From contig JBEKBO010000013.1 in assembly GCA_050015355.1 (NCBI GenBank), positions 1 to 63,848 on the forward strand: DNA of 63,848 bases. Reading direction: 5' to 3'. Below are positions 21,523-30,355 of the stretch, piece by piece (the first letter of the stretch is position 1; each line of letters starts with the position of its first letter). The translations under genes were made by a program, and so were the position numbers. The stretch comes from CAWBRT01 sp050015355 (GTDB lineage: Bacteria; Acidobacteriota; Terriglobia; Terriglobales; Acidobacteriaceae). The notes beneath the pieces were generated by a model. That model did no database searches and had not been told where the DNA came from. It saw only the letters and a program-made list of their open reading frames with translations.

Positions 21523-24500
21523 ATGCCGGACTTCGTTCATCTTCACCTGCATACCGACTATTCCATGCTCGACGGCGCTTGCGACGCCACCGAGCTTTGC
21601 AAACGCGCGAAGGTTTTGCAGATGCCCGCCGTAGCCATGACCGACCACGGCAACATTTTTGGGGCAGTCCATTTCTTCAATGCGGCGAAGGACGCCGGCA
21701 TCAAGCCGATCATCGGTTGCGAGTTGTACATCTGCAAGAAGGAAGACCATCGGGCGGCTCCCGAGGGCGACACCTACAATCACCTTATCGTGCTGGCCGA
21801 GAACGAGGAAGGCTACCGGAATCTGGTCAAGATCACTTCTGAAGCGTCCCTTCATGGTTTCTATTACAAGCCGCGAGTCTCAAAGCAATTTCTGGCCGAG
21901 CATTCGAAGGGACTGATTGCCTTGTCCGGCTGCTTGAAAGGCGAAGTGGCCGAAAGCCTCACGGAAGGCAGGTACGATGCCGCACGGAAGGCGGCGGTTA
22001 CGTTCAACGACATTTTCGGAGCCGGCAATTTCTTCCTTGAGATACAGGATCAGGGCCTGGCGGAGGAAAAGCGCATCCACGACGACCTCTTCCGGCTGGA
22101 GCGTGAACTCGGCATCCCAATGGTCGCGACCAACGACAGCCACTATCTTTGCGAAGACGATGCACATGCGCAGGACGTGATGCTCTGCATCCAGACCGGT
22201 AAGTCGGTGCACGAGACCAACCGGATGAAGTTTGCAACCAACCAGTTCTTCGTCAAGAGTGCGGAGGAGATGCGGCGGGTTTTCAACGGAGCAGAGTATG
22301 TCCTGGCGCGGACGATGGCCATTGCCGAGCGCTGCAATCTGAAACTGGAGAAGATCAAGAATCCCTTCCCGCGTTTCGAGGTTCCTGAAGGACATACCGC
22401 TGATAGCTATTTCGAGCACGTGGCCCGCCAGGGTTTCGTGCGCAGAACAGAATGGCTGCGGCAGATGCAGCAGGAGGGCCGGCTGCGCAAGAGCTTCGCC
22501 GACTATGAGCAACGGCTCAACCGCGAGATAAAGATCATCCAGCAGATGCAGTTCTCCGGCTATTTTCTTATCGTGTGGGACTTCATCCGTTACGCCAAAG
22601 AACATGGCATCCCTGTCGGTCCGGGGCGCGGATCGGCTGCCGGCTCCCTGGTTGGCTACTCCATGGGGATCACCGACATCGATCCCTTGCAGAATGAGCT
22701 GCTGTTTGAGCGCTTCCTCAACCCGGAGCGCGTATCGTTGCCCGACATAGACGTCGATTTCTGCATGAATCGGCGGGGCGAGGTGATTGACTACGTCACG
22801 CGGAAGTACGGTCGCGAGCAGGTGGCGCAGATCATTACCTTCGGCACCATGGCGGCCAAGGCGGCCATTAAGGACGTTGGACGCGTGCTCGACATGCCCT
22901 ACGCCGAGGTGGACCGGATCGCCAAGATGATTCCCGGTATCCCCGGTATGACTATCGACAAGGCGATGGCCGACTCGTCGCAACTGGCCGAGGTGTACAG
23001 CCGGGAGCCGCAGATCAAAGAGCTGATCGACACGGCAAAAAAGCTTGAAGGAATGGTCCGCAACGCGGGAGTGCATGCCGCCGGCGTTGTGATCTCCCCC
23101 GTCCCGCTCGATGAGCTGGTGCCGCTCTTCAAGACGAAAAACGATGAAATCGTCACTGCCTACGACATGAAGGCGGTGGAGAAGATGGGCCTGTTGAAGA
23201 TGGACTTCCTCGGGCTCACGACCTTAACGATCGTCGATGATGCGCTCAAGTTGATTTTGCAAAATTGTGGCGAAAAACTTGATTTGGAAAAAGTTGCACT
23301 GGACGACCATGCGACTTATGAAAGAGTTTTCCACAACGGCTACACGTCGGGCATCTTCCAGTTTGAATCCGAAGGCATGCGCGATGTGCTGCGGCGTTAC
23401 AAGCCGAGTACTTTGGAAGACCTGACGGCTTTGAATGCGCTCTATCGTCCCGGCCCGATCCAGGGCGGCATGATTGACGACTTCATCGAGCGCAAGTGGG
23501 GACGGCGGCGGGTCGAATATGAGTTGCCGGAGCTGGAGACGCTGCTCAAGGAAACCCTGGGCGTAATCGTTTACCAGGAACAGGTCATGCAAATTGCCAA
23601 CGTGCTGGCCGGCTATTCGCTTGGCGAAGCCGACCTGCTGCGTCGCGCCATGGGCAAGAAGAATCCGGAAGAGATGGCCCAGCAGCGCGACCGTTTCCTT
23701 TCCGGCGCGCATGAACGCGGCTTCCCCAAGGAGAAGAGCGAAAAGATTTTCGATCTGATGCAGCAGTTTGCGGGCTACGGCTTCAACAAGTCGCACTCGG
23801 CTGCCTACGCGCTGCTGGCTTATCACACGGCCTACCTGAAGACGCACTACTCGGTGCAGTTCATGGCCGCGCTGCTGACGTCGGTGACCGGCAAGACCGA
23901 CGATGTGGTGAAGTACATCAAGGAATGCCGTGAAATGGGCATTCCGGTCGAGGCTCCGGACATCAATCTGAGCGATTCCAGCTTCACCCCGCACGGGGAA
24001 GCGATCCGCTTTGGGCTGGCCGCGGTTAAGAACCTGGGGCAGAACGCGATCCAGTCAATCGTTGAGGCTCGCAAGCTAGTCGGCTCGTTTCGCTCGATCT
24101 ATCAGTTTTGCGAGAAAGTCGACCTGCGTCTGTTGAATAAGCGAGTGCTCGAGTCGCTGATCAAGAGCGGAGCAATGGATTCGCTAGGCCGGCGGGCGCA
24201 GTTGTTCGCGGTTCTCGACAAGGCGATGGAACAGGCGCAGAAGGCGCATCGCGATGCGCAGGCCGGTCAGCACGGCTTGTTTGGGGTCTTTGACGAGCAG
24301 CCAAGTCACGCCAATGACGCGCTGCCGGAGACTCCCGACTGGGACGAGAGCACGCGCCTGCAATACGAAAAGGAAGTGCTCGGATTCTTCATCTCTGGGC
24401 ATCCGCTGGAAAAGTACGCCGACAAGCTTGAAGATTTGCACGCGCTAAGCACGGCTGCTCTTAACGCCATGAAACGCTCGACCGCGAAAGGGGAGGAGAT

Positions 24501-24993
24501 TTTTGCGGCCGGGGTGTTCGGCGGAGTGCGGGTGCTGAAATCGAAAAGAGGCGAACTATACGCCAATGTGACCTTGGAAGACATGGAAGGTCGAATTGAG
24601 GCGATGATCTTTCCGGAGGCATTCCGGCGGCTTGGGGAGAAGGTAAAGCTGGAGGTTCCAGTTCTGGTGAAGGGAAGCGTACGGGTCGAAGAGGGCGCGG
24701 CGCCGAAACTGGCGATTTCCGAGATTACTCCGCTGGAGGAGGCTAAGCCGAGGCTGGCCAAGGCATTGCGGCTGCGCATCTCACTGGCCGACGCCTCGGC
24801 CGATACGGTCGACGAGTTGCATGCCCTCTTCGTGCAGTCGCCGGGAGAGGCCAAGGTGATGTTCGATTTGGCGTCGCCGGGCGAGTTCGTGGCCGTGATG
24901 GAGGTCGAGGGCTATAATATCCTGCCGGACCGTGCGTTCATCCGCAGAGTGGAAGAGCTGTGCGGGCGAGGCAGCGTGATCATCATCGACTAA
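21523..24993 (+). CDS. dnaE: DNA polymerase III subunit alpha
   Basis: 1156 residues, the normal size of the replicative polymerase. The N-terminal PHP domain has FVHLHLHTDYSMLDGA and TDHGNIFGAVHF. The polymerase palm has GPGRGSAAGSLVGY and PDIDVDFCMNRRGEVIDYV with the catalytic Asp residues. Next come the RPGPIQGGMIDDFIERK region, VYQEQVMQIANVLAGYS, and YGFNKSHSAAYALLAYHTAY. The helix-hairpin-helix and OB-fold (GVFGGVRVLKSKRGELYA) lie toward the C-terminus. The start has AAAGGAC. Monocistronic or with accA about 120 bases downstream. Confidence 0.97.
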   Translation: MPDFVHLHLHTDYSMLDGACDATELCKRAKVLQMPAVAMTDHGNIFGAVHFFNAAKDAGIKPIIGCELYICKKEDHRAAPEGDTYNHLIVLAENEEGYRNLVKITSEASLHGFYYKPRVSKQFLAEHSKGLIALSGCLKGEVAESLTEGRYDAARKAAVTFNDIFGAGNFFLEIQDQGLAEEKRIHDDLFRLERELGIPMVATNDSHYLCEDDAHAQDVMLCIQTGKSVHETNRMKFATNQFFVKSAEEMRRVFNGAEYVLARTMAIAERCNLKLEKIKNPFPRFEVPEGHTADSYFEHVARQGFVRRTEWLRQMQQEGRLRKSFADYEQRLNREIKIIQQMQFSGYFLIVWDFIRYAKEHGIPVGPGRGSAAGSLVGYSMGITDIDPLQNELLFERFLNPERVSLPDIDVDFCMNRRGEVIDYVTRKYGREQVAQIITFGTMAAKAAIKDVGRVLDMPYAEVDRIAKMIPGIPGMTIDKAMADSSQLAEVYSREPQIKELIDTAKKLEGMVRNAGVHAAGVVISPVPLDELVPLFKTKNDEIVTAYDMKAVEKMGLLKMDFLGLTTLTIVDDALKLILQNCGEKLDLEKVALDDHATYERVFHNGYTSGIFQFESEGMRDVLRRYKPSTLEDLTALNALYRPGPIQGGMIDDFIERKWGRRRVEYELPELETLLKETLGVIVYQEQVMQIANVLAGYSLGEADLLRRAMGKKNPEEMAQQRDRFLSGAHERGFPKEKSEKIFDLMQQFAGYGFNKSHSAAYALLAYHTAYLKTHYSVQFMAALLTSVTGKTDDVVKYIKECREMGIPVEAPDINLSDSSFTPHGEAIRFGLAAVKNLGQNAIQSIVEARKLVGSFRSIYQFCEKVDLRLLNKRVLESLIKSGAMDSLGRRAQLFAVLDKAMEQAQKAHRDAQAGQHGLFGVFDEQPSHANDALPETPDWDESTRLQYEKEVLGFFISGHPLEKYADKLEDLHALSTAALNAMKRSTAKGEEIFAAGVFGGVRVLKSKRGELYANVTLEDMEGRIEAMIFPEAFRRLGEKVKLEVPVLVKGSVRVEEGAAPKLAISEITPLEEAKPRLAKALRLRISLADASADTVDELHALFVQSPGEAKVMFDLASPGEFVAVMEVEGYNILPDRAFIRRVEELCGRGSVIIID

Positions 24994-25112
24994 TCGGATT
25001 CGGTAGGAGCCCTCAACACAAGCAGTGCTGACGCGACAGGGTCGACGAATGCGTCCGATGGCCGGCACTTGATTTCCGGGTGAGCGCCGTGCAGGCGGAA
25101 AAGAAAGCGAAC

Positions 25113-26069
25113 ATGGAAGCAACGACAGCAGCCCAGCTCGAGCTGGAGAAGATTGAACAGCAGATTGCCCAGCTTGAAGCGGCCGCCGGGGAGAACACGG
25201 AAGCCCAGCGGCAATTGAAGGCCTTGGAAGAGCGCGTCGGCAACCTGCGGCGGCAGGTGACGGCTGCCATGGGGGCGTGGCAGAAGACCGAGCTGGCGCG
25301 GCATCCTCAGCGGCCATACCTGTTGGATTATGTCAGCCTGATGTTTGACGGCTTCGACGAGGTTCATGGTGACCGCCGCTTTGGCGACGATCCGGCCATG
25401 ATATGCGGCATGGCGAAGTTCCGGGGACAGCCGGTGCTGGTGGTTGGTCAGCAGAAGGGCCGCGACGTGAAACAGCGCGTCTACCGGAACTTTGGCCAGT
25501 CGAGCCCGGAGGGATACCGCAAGGCCTTGCGCGCCATGCGCATGGCGGAAAAGTTCGGTCATCCGATCCTGACCTTCGTGGACACTCCCGGAGCGTTCCC
25601 CGGACTGGGAGCCGAAGAGCGCGGGCAGGCGGAGGCCATTGCCTATAACCTTCGGGAGATGGCACGGCTTAAGGTTCCGGTGATCGTCACGATCACGGGA
25701 GAAGGCGGCAGCGGAGGCGCTCTGGCGATCGCCATCGGAGACCGCATACTGATGCTGGAGAACAGCATCTACTCGGTGATTTCGCCCGAGGGTTGCGCCT
25801 CCATCATGTGGCGCGACGCTACCAAACGCGATATTGCCGCCGAGGCGCTGCGCATCACCGCCAAAGACATGGTGGAATTCGGAGTGATCGACGCGGTCGT
25901 GCCCGAGCCTCCGGGCGGCGCGCATCGCGACCCCAAGGCGGCAGCGGATCTGCTGGCGGCCGAGTTGCACAAGCAGCTCAGCGAGCTGCAGGCGCTCTCG
26001 CTCGAACAGTTGCTGGCGGCGCGTTACGAGAAATTCCGCAAAATGGCCCAGTTCTATACGGAAGGGTGA
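25113..26069 (+). CDS. accA: Acetyl-CoA carboxylase carboxyltransferase subunit alpha
   Basis: 318 residues, the family length, from ATG 25113; upstream GTG 25080 and 25089 are alternatives. The N-terminal coiled coil (LELEKIEQQIAQLEAAAG) is followed by the crotonase-fold core: VHGDRRFGDDPAMICGMAKF, VGQQKGRDVKQRVYRNFG, LTFVDTPGAFPGLGAEERGQ, ITGEGGSGGALAIAIGDRIL and VISPEGCASIMWRDATK. With AccD it transfers the carboxyl group from carboxybiotin to acetyl-CoA to give malonyl-CoA. AccD and AccBC are outside the window. Confidence 0.97.
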   Translation: MEATTAAQLELEKIEQQIAQLEAAAGENTEAQRQLKALEERVGNLRRQVTAAMGAWQKTELARHPQRPYLLDYVSLMFDGFDEVHGDRRFGDDPAMICGMAKFRGQPVLVVGQQKGRDVKQRVYRNFGQSSPEGYRKALRAMRMAEKFGHPILTFVDTPGAFPGLGAEERGQAEAIAYNLREMARLKVPVIVTITGEGGSGGALAIAIGDRILMLENSIYSVISPEGCASIMWRDATKRDIAAEALRITAKDMVEFGVIDAVVPEPPGGAHRDPKAAADLLAAELHKQLSELQALSLEQLLAARYEKFRKMAQFYTEG

Positions 26070-26091
26070 GAGCTCCAGGGAGTGGCTTGGT

Positions 26092-26124
26092 GGCCCATTC
26101 AAGCTTCCTTTGCTTGAGTGGGGC
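26092..26124. repeat. F5 palindromic repeat
   Basis: Arms GGCCCATTCAAGC (26092-26104) and GCTTGAGTGGGGC (26112-26124), followed by TGTTTT, so it may also terminate accA transcription. Compare 5889-5917. Confidence 0.65.
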
Positions 26125-26167
26125 TGTTTTGCAAGGGTTGGGCCACCCGTCGAACTTCAAGAAACTA

Positions 26168-26200
26168 CCCCACGTTAGCCAACTGCGGGCGAACGTGGGG
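26168..26200 (+). repeat. F1 palindromic repeat
   Basis: Arms CCCCACGTT (26168-26176) and AACGTGGGG (26192-26200), with AGAAACTA before and CACCAA after. Confidence 0.88.
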
Positions 26201-26232
26201 CACCAAGGCATCCGCCGAACTTCAAGAAACTA

Positions 26233-26263
26233 CCCCACATTAGCCAACTGCGGCAAATGTGGG
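26233..26263 (+). repeat. F1 palindromic repeat, variant arms
   Basis: Arms CCCCACATT (26233-26241) and AATGTGGG (26256-26263). The G-to-A change is compensated by C-to-T in the other arm. It shares 5' flank and AGCCAACTGCGG core with the copy at 26168. Confidence 0.85.
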
Positions 26264-26434
26264 CTACCACCGCGGTTTCCCCACCAGAGTTTCCTGCTTT
26301 CCAGAGTGGCCTTTTTGCAACCCCGCTGCACTGCTCGTCATCATGCAGATAAGGCCCGGGCCGGATTCGCAGAACGGCCAGGGGCGCGCGATGAGGTCGA
26401 AACCGGCTCGAAGCGCTGGACCTCGCGTGAACTA

Positions 26435-26467
26435 CCCCACGTTAGCCAAAAGCGGGCGAACGTGGGG
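26435..26467 (+). repeat. F1 palindromic repeat
   Basis: Arms CCCCACGTT (26435-26443) and AACGTGGGG (26459-26467), core AGCCAAAAGCGGGCG. It ends 67 bases before the korA start, so it may be in the korA 5' UTR. Confidence 0.88.
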
Positions 26468-26534
26468 CACCAAGCTCAAGACGTGCTCGAAGCGCAGGGT
26501 TCCGGCTCGCCCGCACTTAAGGAAAGTCAATAAC

Positions 26535-28370
26535 ATGGCAACGACAGAGGTGGCGCCGCGCGAAGGTGCTCAGAGGGGTGCGGTCCCGATCGTCAATGAC
26601 TTCAGCATTCAGGTGGCGACCGTTAACGGCTCCGGTTCGCAGTCGGCAAACACTGTGTTGCTGCGAACGATCTTCCAAATGGGCGTGCCGGTAAGCGGCA
26701 AGAACCTGTTTCCTTCCAACATTGCCGGCCTGCCAACCTGGTACACGATCCGCGCCAGCAAATTCGGTTACATCGCGCGCAAGAAAGAGATCGACTTTTT
26801 GGTGGCGATGAACCCGGAAACCGCGCGGGAGGACGTTCTATCGCTCGGGGCGGGCGCTGCCGTGCTTTACGACGAGCCGTTGAATCTGCGCCAACTGCGA
26901 AACGATCTGACATTTTATTCCGTTCCCTTCGACAAACTGGTGGCCGCGGTCTGCGCCGAGGCGAAGCTGCGCAAGCTGGTCAAGAACATGATCTACGTCG
27001 GCGTAGTGGCGCGTCTGCTGGCGCTGGACATGCAGGAGGTGGAGCGGGCGCTGCGCCGCCACTTTGGCAGCAAACCGAAGGCCGCCGATGTGAACTGGAA
27101 CGCCGCCAGGGCCGGTTACGACTATGCCGCCGCCTCGCTCGTCAAGGCCGATCCATTTGTGGTGGAGCGCATGCACGAGACGGCGGGCAAGATCATCATC
27201 GACGGCAACGCCGCCGCCGCGTTGGGGGCGATGTTCGGCGGCGTCACGGTCGTGACTTGGTATCCGATTACGCCATCGTCGTCGCTGGTGGAGCAATTGA
27301 CCGACTATATGAAGCGCTACCGCGTGGGCGCGGACGAAAAAGCCACGTTCGCCATCGTGCAGGCGGAAGATGAGCTGGCGGCGATCGGCATGGTGGTGGG
27401 AGCGGGCTGGGCGGGAGCGCGCGCGATGACTGCCACCTCGGGCCCGGGGATTTCGTTGATGTCGGAGTTCAGCGGACTCGGCTACTACGCGGAGATTCCG
27501 GCGGTGATTTGGGATGTGCAGCGGGTGGGGCCTTCGACCGGGCTGCCGACACGCACCGCGCAGGGAGATCTGCTGACGGTGGCCACGCTTTCGCACGGCG
27601 ATACGAAACATCCGATGCTGATTCCGGCGTCGGTGGGCGAGTGTTTCACGATGGCAATGGACGCCTTTGAACTTGCCGAGCAGTTGCAGACTCCTGTGTT
27701 TGTGATGAGCGATCTCGACCTGGCGATGAACAACTGGATGAGCGAGCCGTTCGCGTATCCCGAGCAGCCGTTAAAGCGAGGCAAGGTGCTCTCGAAGGAG
27801 GAGTTGGCCCGGCTGGGAGGGTTTGCCCGCTACAAGGACGTGGATGGAGACGGGATCGGTTACCGCACATTGCCGGGCAATGATCATCCCAACGCAGCCT
27901 GGTTCGCACGCGGCAGCGGACACAACGAAAAGGCGCAGTACAGCGAACGTCCCGACGATTACGTTCGCAACATGGACCGGCTGGCACGCAAGTTCGAACA
28001 TGCACGCACACTGGTTCCCGCGCCCGAGCTGGTGAGCGATCACGGGAACGAGGCAGCCATTGTGGCCTACGGCAGCTCGCACTGGGCGGCGCAGGAGAGC
28101 CTGGAGCAACTGGAACGCGAGTACGCGATGGGCTTCGACTATCTCCGGCTGCGGGCTTATCCGTTTGCGCGCGAGGTACACGAGTTCATCGCCCGCCACA
28201 AGCGCGTCTACGTGGTGGACCAGAACCGCGATGCGCAAATGCTGCAGTTGCTGAAGCTGGATCTTCCGGCGCAGGAGATCGCGAAGCTGCGCAGCGTGCG
28301 GCACTACACGGGCCTGCCGATCGACGCGCGCTCGATCACCGACGAAATCGTTCCGCAGGAGGGCAGGTAA
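26535..28370 (+). CDS. korA: 2-oxoacid:ferredoxin oxidoreductase, fused gamma-alpha subunit
   Basis: 611 residues from ATG 26535 (GGAAA upstream). The N-terminal ~190 residues are the gamma domain (FSIQVATVNGSGSQSANTVL, then the FPSNIAGLPTWYTIRASKFG region). From about residue 220 comes the alpha/PYR domain: GNAAAALGAMFGGVTVVTWY and PITPSSSLVEQL, FAIVQAEDELAAIGMVVGAG, and ATSGPGISLMSEFSGLGYYA. It works with KorB to decarboxylate 2-oxoglutarate (or pyruvate/another 2-oxoacid) to the acyl-CoA, reducing ferredoxin. Gamma-alpha fusion is typical of the KorA type. Stop and korB start overlap as TAATG. Confidence 0.92.
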   Translation: MATTEVAPREGAQRGAVPIVNDFSIQVATVNGSGSQSANTVLLRTIFQMGVPVSGKNLFPSNIAGLPTWYTIRASKFGYIARKKEIDFLVAMNPETAREDVLSLGAGAAVLYDEPLNLRQLRNDLTFYSVPFDKLVAAVCAEAKLRKLVKNMIYVGVVARLLALDMQEVERALRRHFGSKPKAADVNWNAARAGYDYAAASLVKADPFVVERMHETAGKIIIDGNAAAALGAMFGGVTVVTWYPITPSSSLVEQLTDYMKRYRVGADEKATFAIVQAEDELAAIGMVVGAGWAGARAMTATSGPGISLMSEFSGLGYYAEIPAVIWDVQRVGPSTGLPTRTAQGDLLTVATLSHGDTKHPMLIPASVGECFTMAMDAFELAEQLQTPVFVMSDLDLAMNNWMSEPFAYPEQPLKRGKVLSKEELARLGGFARYKDVDGDGIGYRTLPGNDHPNAAWFARGSGHNEKAQYSERPDDYVRNMDRLARKFEHARTLVPAPELVSDHGNEAAIVAYGSSHWAAQESLEQLEREYAMGFDYLRLRAYPFAREVHEFIARHKRVYVVDQNRDAQMLQLLKLDLPAQEIAKLRSVRHYTGLPIDARSITDEIVPQEGR

Positions 28371-29416
28371 TGGCCACTTCGGCTTCTCAACCGCCGCGCC
28401 AGAGTGCGAACCGCATTGGACTGACCGTGCTCGACTATCGCGGCGGCAAGACCACGCTATGCGCGGGTTGCGGACATAACGCGATCTCCGAGCGCATCAT
28501 CGACGCATTCTTCGAGATGGGAGTGGCCCCCGAACGAGTAATCAAGTTGTCCGGCATTGGCTGCTCCTCGAAGAGCCCGGCGTATTTCATGGGACGCTCG
28601 CACAGCTTCAATGCCTTGCACGGACGCATGCCGTCGGTGGCTACCGGCGCGGCGCTGGCCAACCACCGGCTGCTGGCGCTGGGCGTCAGCGGCGACGGCG
28701 ACACGGCGTCGATCGGCATCGGGCAGTTTGTGCATCTCATGCGGCGCAATCTGCCGATCATCTACATCATCGAGAACAATGGCGTCTATGGGCTGACCAA
28801 GGGACAGTTCTCGGCGACGGCCGATGTCGGCAGCAAACTGAAGACCGGAGTCGTCAACGAACTGCCTCCTATCGATACGTGCCTGCTGGCGATAGAGCTG
28901 GGAGCGACGTTCGTGGGACGTTCGTTTTCCGGCGACAAGAAGCAGCTCCACACCATGTTGAAGGCGGCGATTGCCCATGGCGGCACGGTGATGCTGGATG
29001 TGATTTCTCCATGCGTCACTTTTAACGACCACGAGGGATCGACCAAGTCATACAAGTTTATGAAAGACCATGAAGAGCCGCTGACGGATGCCGATTTCGT
29101 GCCGGCGTTCGCCGAGATCGACGTCGACTACGAACCTGGCGAGTACGTGAACGTCACCATGCACGACGGCTCTCACCTGCGGTTGCGCAAGCTGGAAGAA
29201 GATTACAATCCCACGGACAGAGTTATTGCCGTGCGGCGGCTGATGCAGGCCAAAGAGGCCAACGAGGCGCTCACCGGAATTTTCTACGTGAACCCCGAGC
29301 AGCCGAGCTTCATCGACCTGTTGAACTTGACTTCCGAAGCGCTGGCGACGCTGCCGACCGAGCGCGTGCGGCCTCCACGCCAGGCGCTGGAGCAGATCAT
29401 GGAGGAGCTGAGGTAG
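28370..29416 (+). CDS. korB: 2-oxoacid:ferredoxin oxidoreductase subunit beta
   Basis: 348 residues. Thiamine diphosphate and iron-sulfur subunit. Cluster cysteines are visible in TTLCAGCGHNAIS, SGIGCSSKSPAYF and VISPCVTFNDHEGS. The ThDP/Mg motif is GVSGDGDTASIGIGQFVHLM through IIENNGVYGLTKGQFSATA. It overlaps korA by one base (TAATG), so the two are cotranslated. The final ~60 residues are a helical tail. Ferredoxin-linked 2-oxoacid oxidation suggests microaerobic or anaerobic metabolic capability. Confidence 0.94.
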   Translation: MATSASQPPRQSANRIGLTVLDYRGGKTTLCAGCGHNAISERIIDAFFEMGVAPERVIKLSGIGCSSKSPAYFMGRSHSFNALHGRMPSVATGAALANHRLLALGVSGDGDTASIGIGQFVHLMRRNLPIIYIIENNGVYGLTKGQFSATADVGSKLKTGVVNELPPIDTCLLAIELGATFVGRSFSGDKKQLHTMLKAAIAHGGTVMLDVISPCVTFNDHEGSTKSYKFMKDHEEPLTDADFVPAFAEIDVDYEPGEYVNVTMHDGSHLRLRKLEEDYNPTDRVIAVRRLMQAKEANEALTGIFYVNPEQPSFIDLLNLTSEALATLPTERVRPPRQALEQIMEELR

Positions 29417-29467
29417 GCCCGGGTGCGCGCCGATCAAAATAGAAGAGCTGAAGAAGGAAAGAAACTA

Positions 29468-29503
29468 CCCCACGTCAGTCCAAAAACGGGACGGGACGTG
29501 GGG
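29468..29503 (+). repeat. F1 palindromic repeat, variant arms
   Basis: Arms CCCCACGTC (29468-29476) and GACGTGGGG (29495-29503); the last arm base is changed with compensation. The loop is a longer AGTCCAAAAACGGGACGG. Confidence 0.8.
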
Positions 29504-29540
29504 CACCCGTTCCCGGCTCTTGTTTTCACGTGCGCAGGAA

Positions 29541-29572
29541 AGCAGATCCTTCGCTACGCTCAGGATGACACT
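29541..29572. repeat. F3-type short repeat
   Basis: AGCAGATCCTTCGCTACGCT, then CAGGATGACACT: the same right-end sequence as in the long F3 copies at 9304 and 37575. Downstream of korB and ruvC (convergent). Confidence 0.7.
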
Positions 29573-29592
29573 TCGCGATAAGGACGTGGGGA

Positions 29593-30093
29593 TTAAGGCC
29601 GGGCAGCGTGATGCGCCAGAGTGGCAGCCGTATGCAGATGGCAGATGGCGATGGCCAGGGCATCGGCCACATCGGGCGGTTCGGGCACGGCTTCCAGCTT
29701 GAGGAGGCGCGTAACCATCATTTGCACCTGGGACTTTTCTGCCCTGCCATAGCCGACCACGGCGGACTTGACGGACAACGGAGCATAGGCGACAACGGGT
29801 AATCCTGCCTGGGCCGCGGCCAGCATGGCGACTCCGCGCACATGCCCGAGTTTGAGAGCGGATTTGGCGTTGGCCGCGTGAAAAACGTCTTCGATGGCGA
29901 CGACTTCGGGATGGTGCGCGTCAATCAGCTCGGAGAGCTCCTGGAAGATGCGAAGCAGGCGGACTTCGAGCGGATCGCGCGTCGAGAGCCGGATGACGCC
30001 CATCGCGACGCAATGCAGCTCCTCCGCGGCTTCCTGTTCGACGATGGCAAAGCCGGTATATTGGCTGCCGCAATCAATGCCCATGACTCGCAT
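29593..30093 (-). CDS. ruvC: Crossover junction endodeoxyribonuclease RuvC
   Basis: 166 residues from ATG 30093. RuvC resolves Holliday junctions with RuvAB. Acidic catalytic residues are D7 (MGIDCGSQYTG), E68 (VVAIEDVFHAAN), and D141/D144 (PPDVADALAIAICH). KLGHVRGVAMLAAAQAGLPV is the conserved helix region. The frame is open to 30255, but the extra residues do not fit the family. RuvA and RuvB are not in the window. Confidence 0.95.
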   Translation of the reverse strand: MRVMGIDCGSQYTGFAIVEQEAAEELHCVAMGVIRLSTRDPLEVRLLRIFQELSELIDAHHPEVVAIEDVFHAANAKSALKLGHVRGVAMLAAAQAGLPVVAYAPLSVKSAVVGYGRAEKSQVQMMVTRLLKLEAVPEPPDVADALAIAICHLHTAATLAHHAARP

Positions 30094-30278
30094 GCACTTT
30101 ACCCCAACAAGCGCAACATCGACGCTCGTCGGGGCCTCCCGGCGAGTGTAGCCGAGCGGTTGGGGCGGGGGCAATGGCATTCGGACACGAGGGCGCGGCT
30201 TGAATCGCTGCCAGACGTGGATGATGCGCTCGGGCCCAATGTAGCCAGAGCGCACGGAACGTAAGTACGAAGAAACTA

Positions 30279-30311
30279 CCCCACGTTAGCCAAATGAGGG
30301 CGAACGTGGGG
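30279..30311 (+). repeat. F1 palindromic repeat
   Basis: Arms CCCCACGTT (30279-30287) and AACGTGGGG (30303-30311), flanks GAAACTA and CACCAA. Ends 44 bases before the cysteine desulfurase start. Confidence 0.88.
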
Positions 30312-30355
30312 CACCAAGCAGGTGCGGAGGCTGTAGAATTAATCAGGGCAATTCC

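Larger units (their letters stand above)
26070..26534. other. Intergenic repeat cluster between accA and korA
   Basis: 465 bases filled largely by one F5 and three F1 palindromes (listed separately). The first two F1 copies share 5' flanks (CGAACTTCAAGAAACTACCC) and form a direct repeat of period about 65 bases. No coding sequence is evident. Confidence 0.7.

Noticed and set aside
29395..29460. Third stop-spanning duplication after korB (GAGGAGCTGAGG / GAAGAGCTGAAG)
   Set aside because: Similarity is short and low complexity, so not counted with the sufU and isomerase cases.
26070..30320. F1 palindromes as intrinsic terminators
   Set aside because: Stems are strong but no T tract follows any copy, and several lie upstream of genes rather than downstream.
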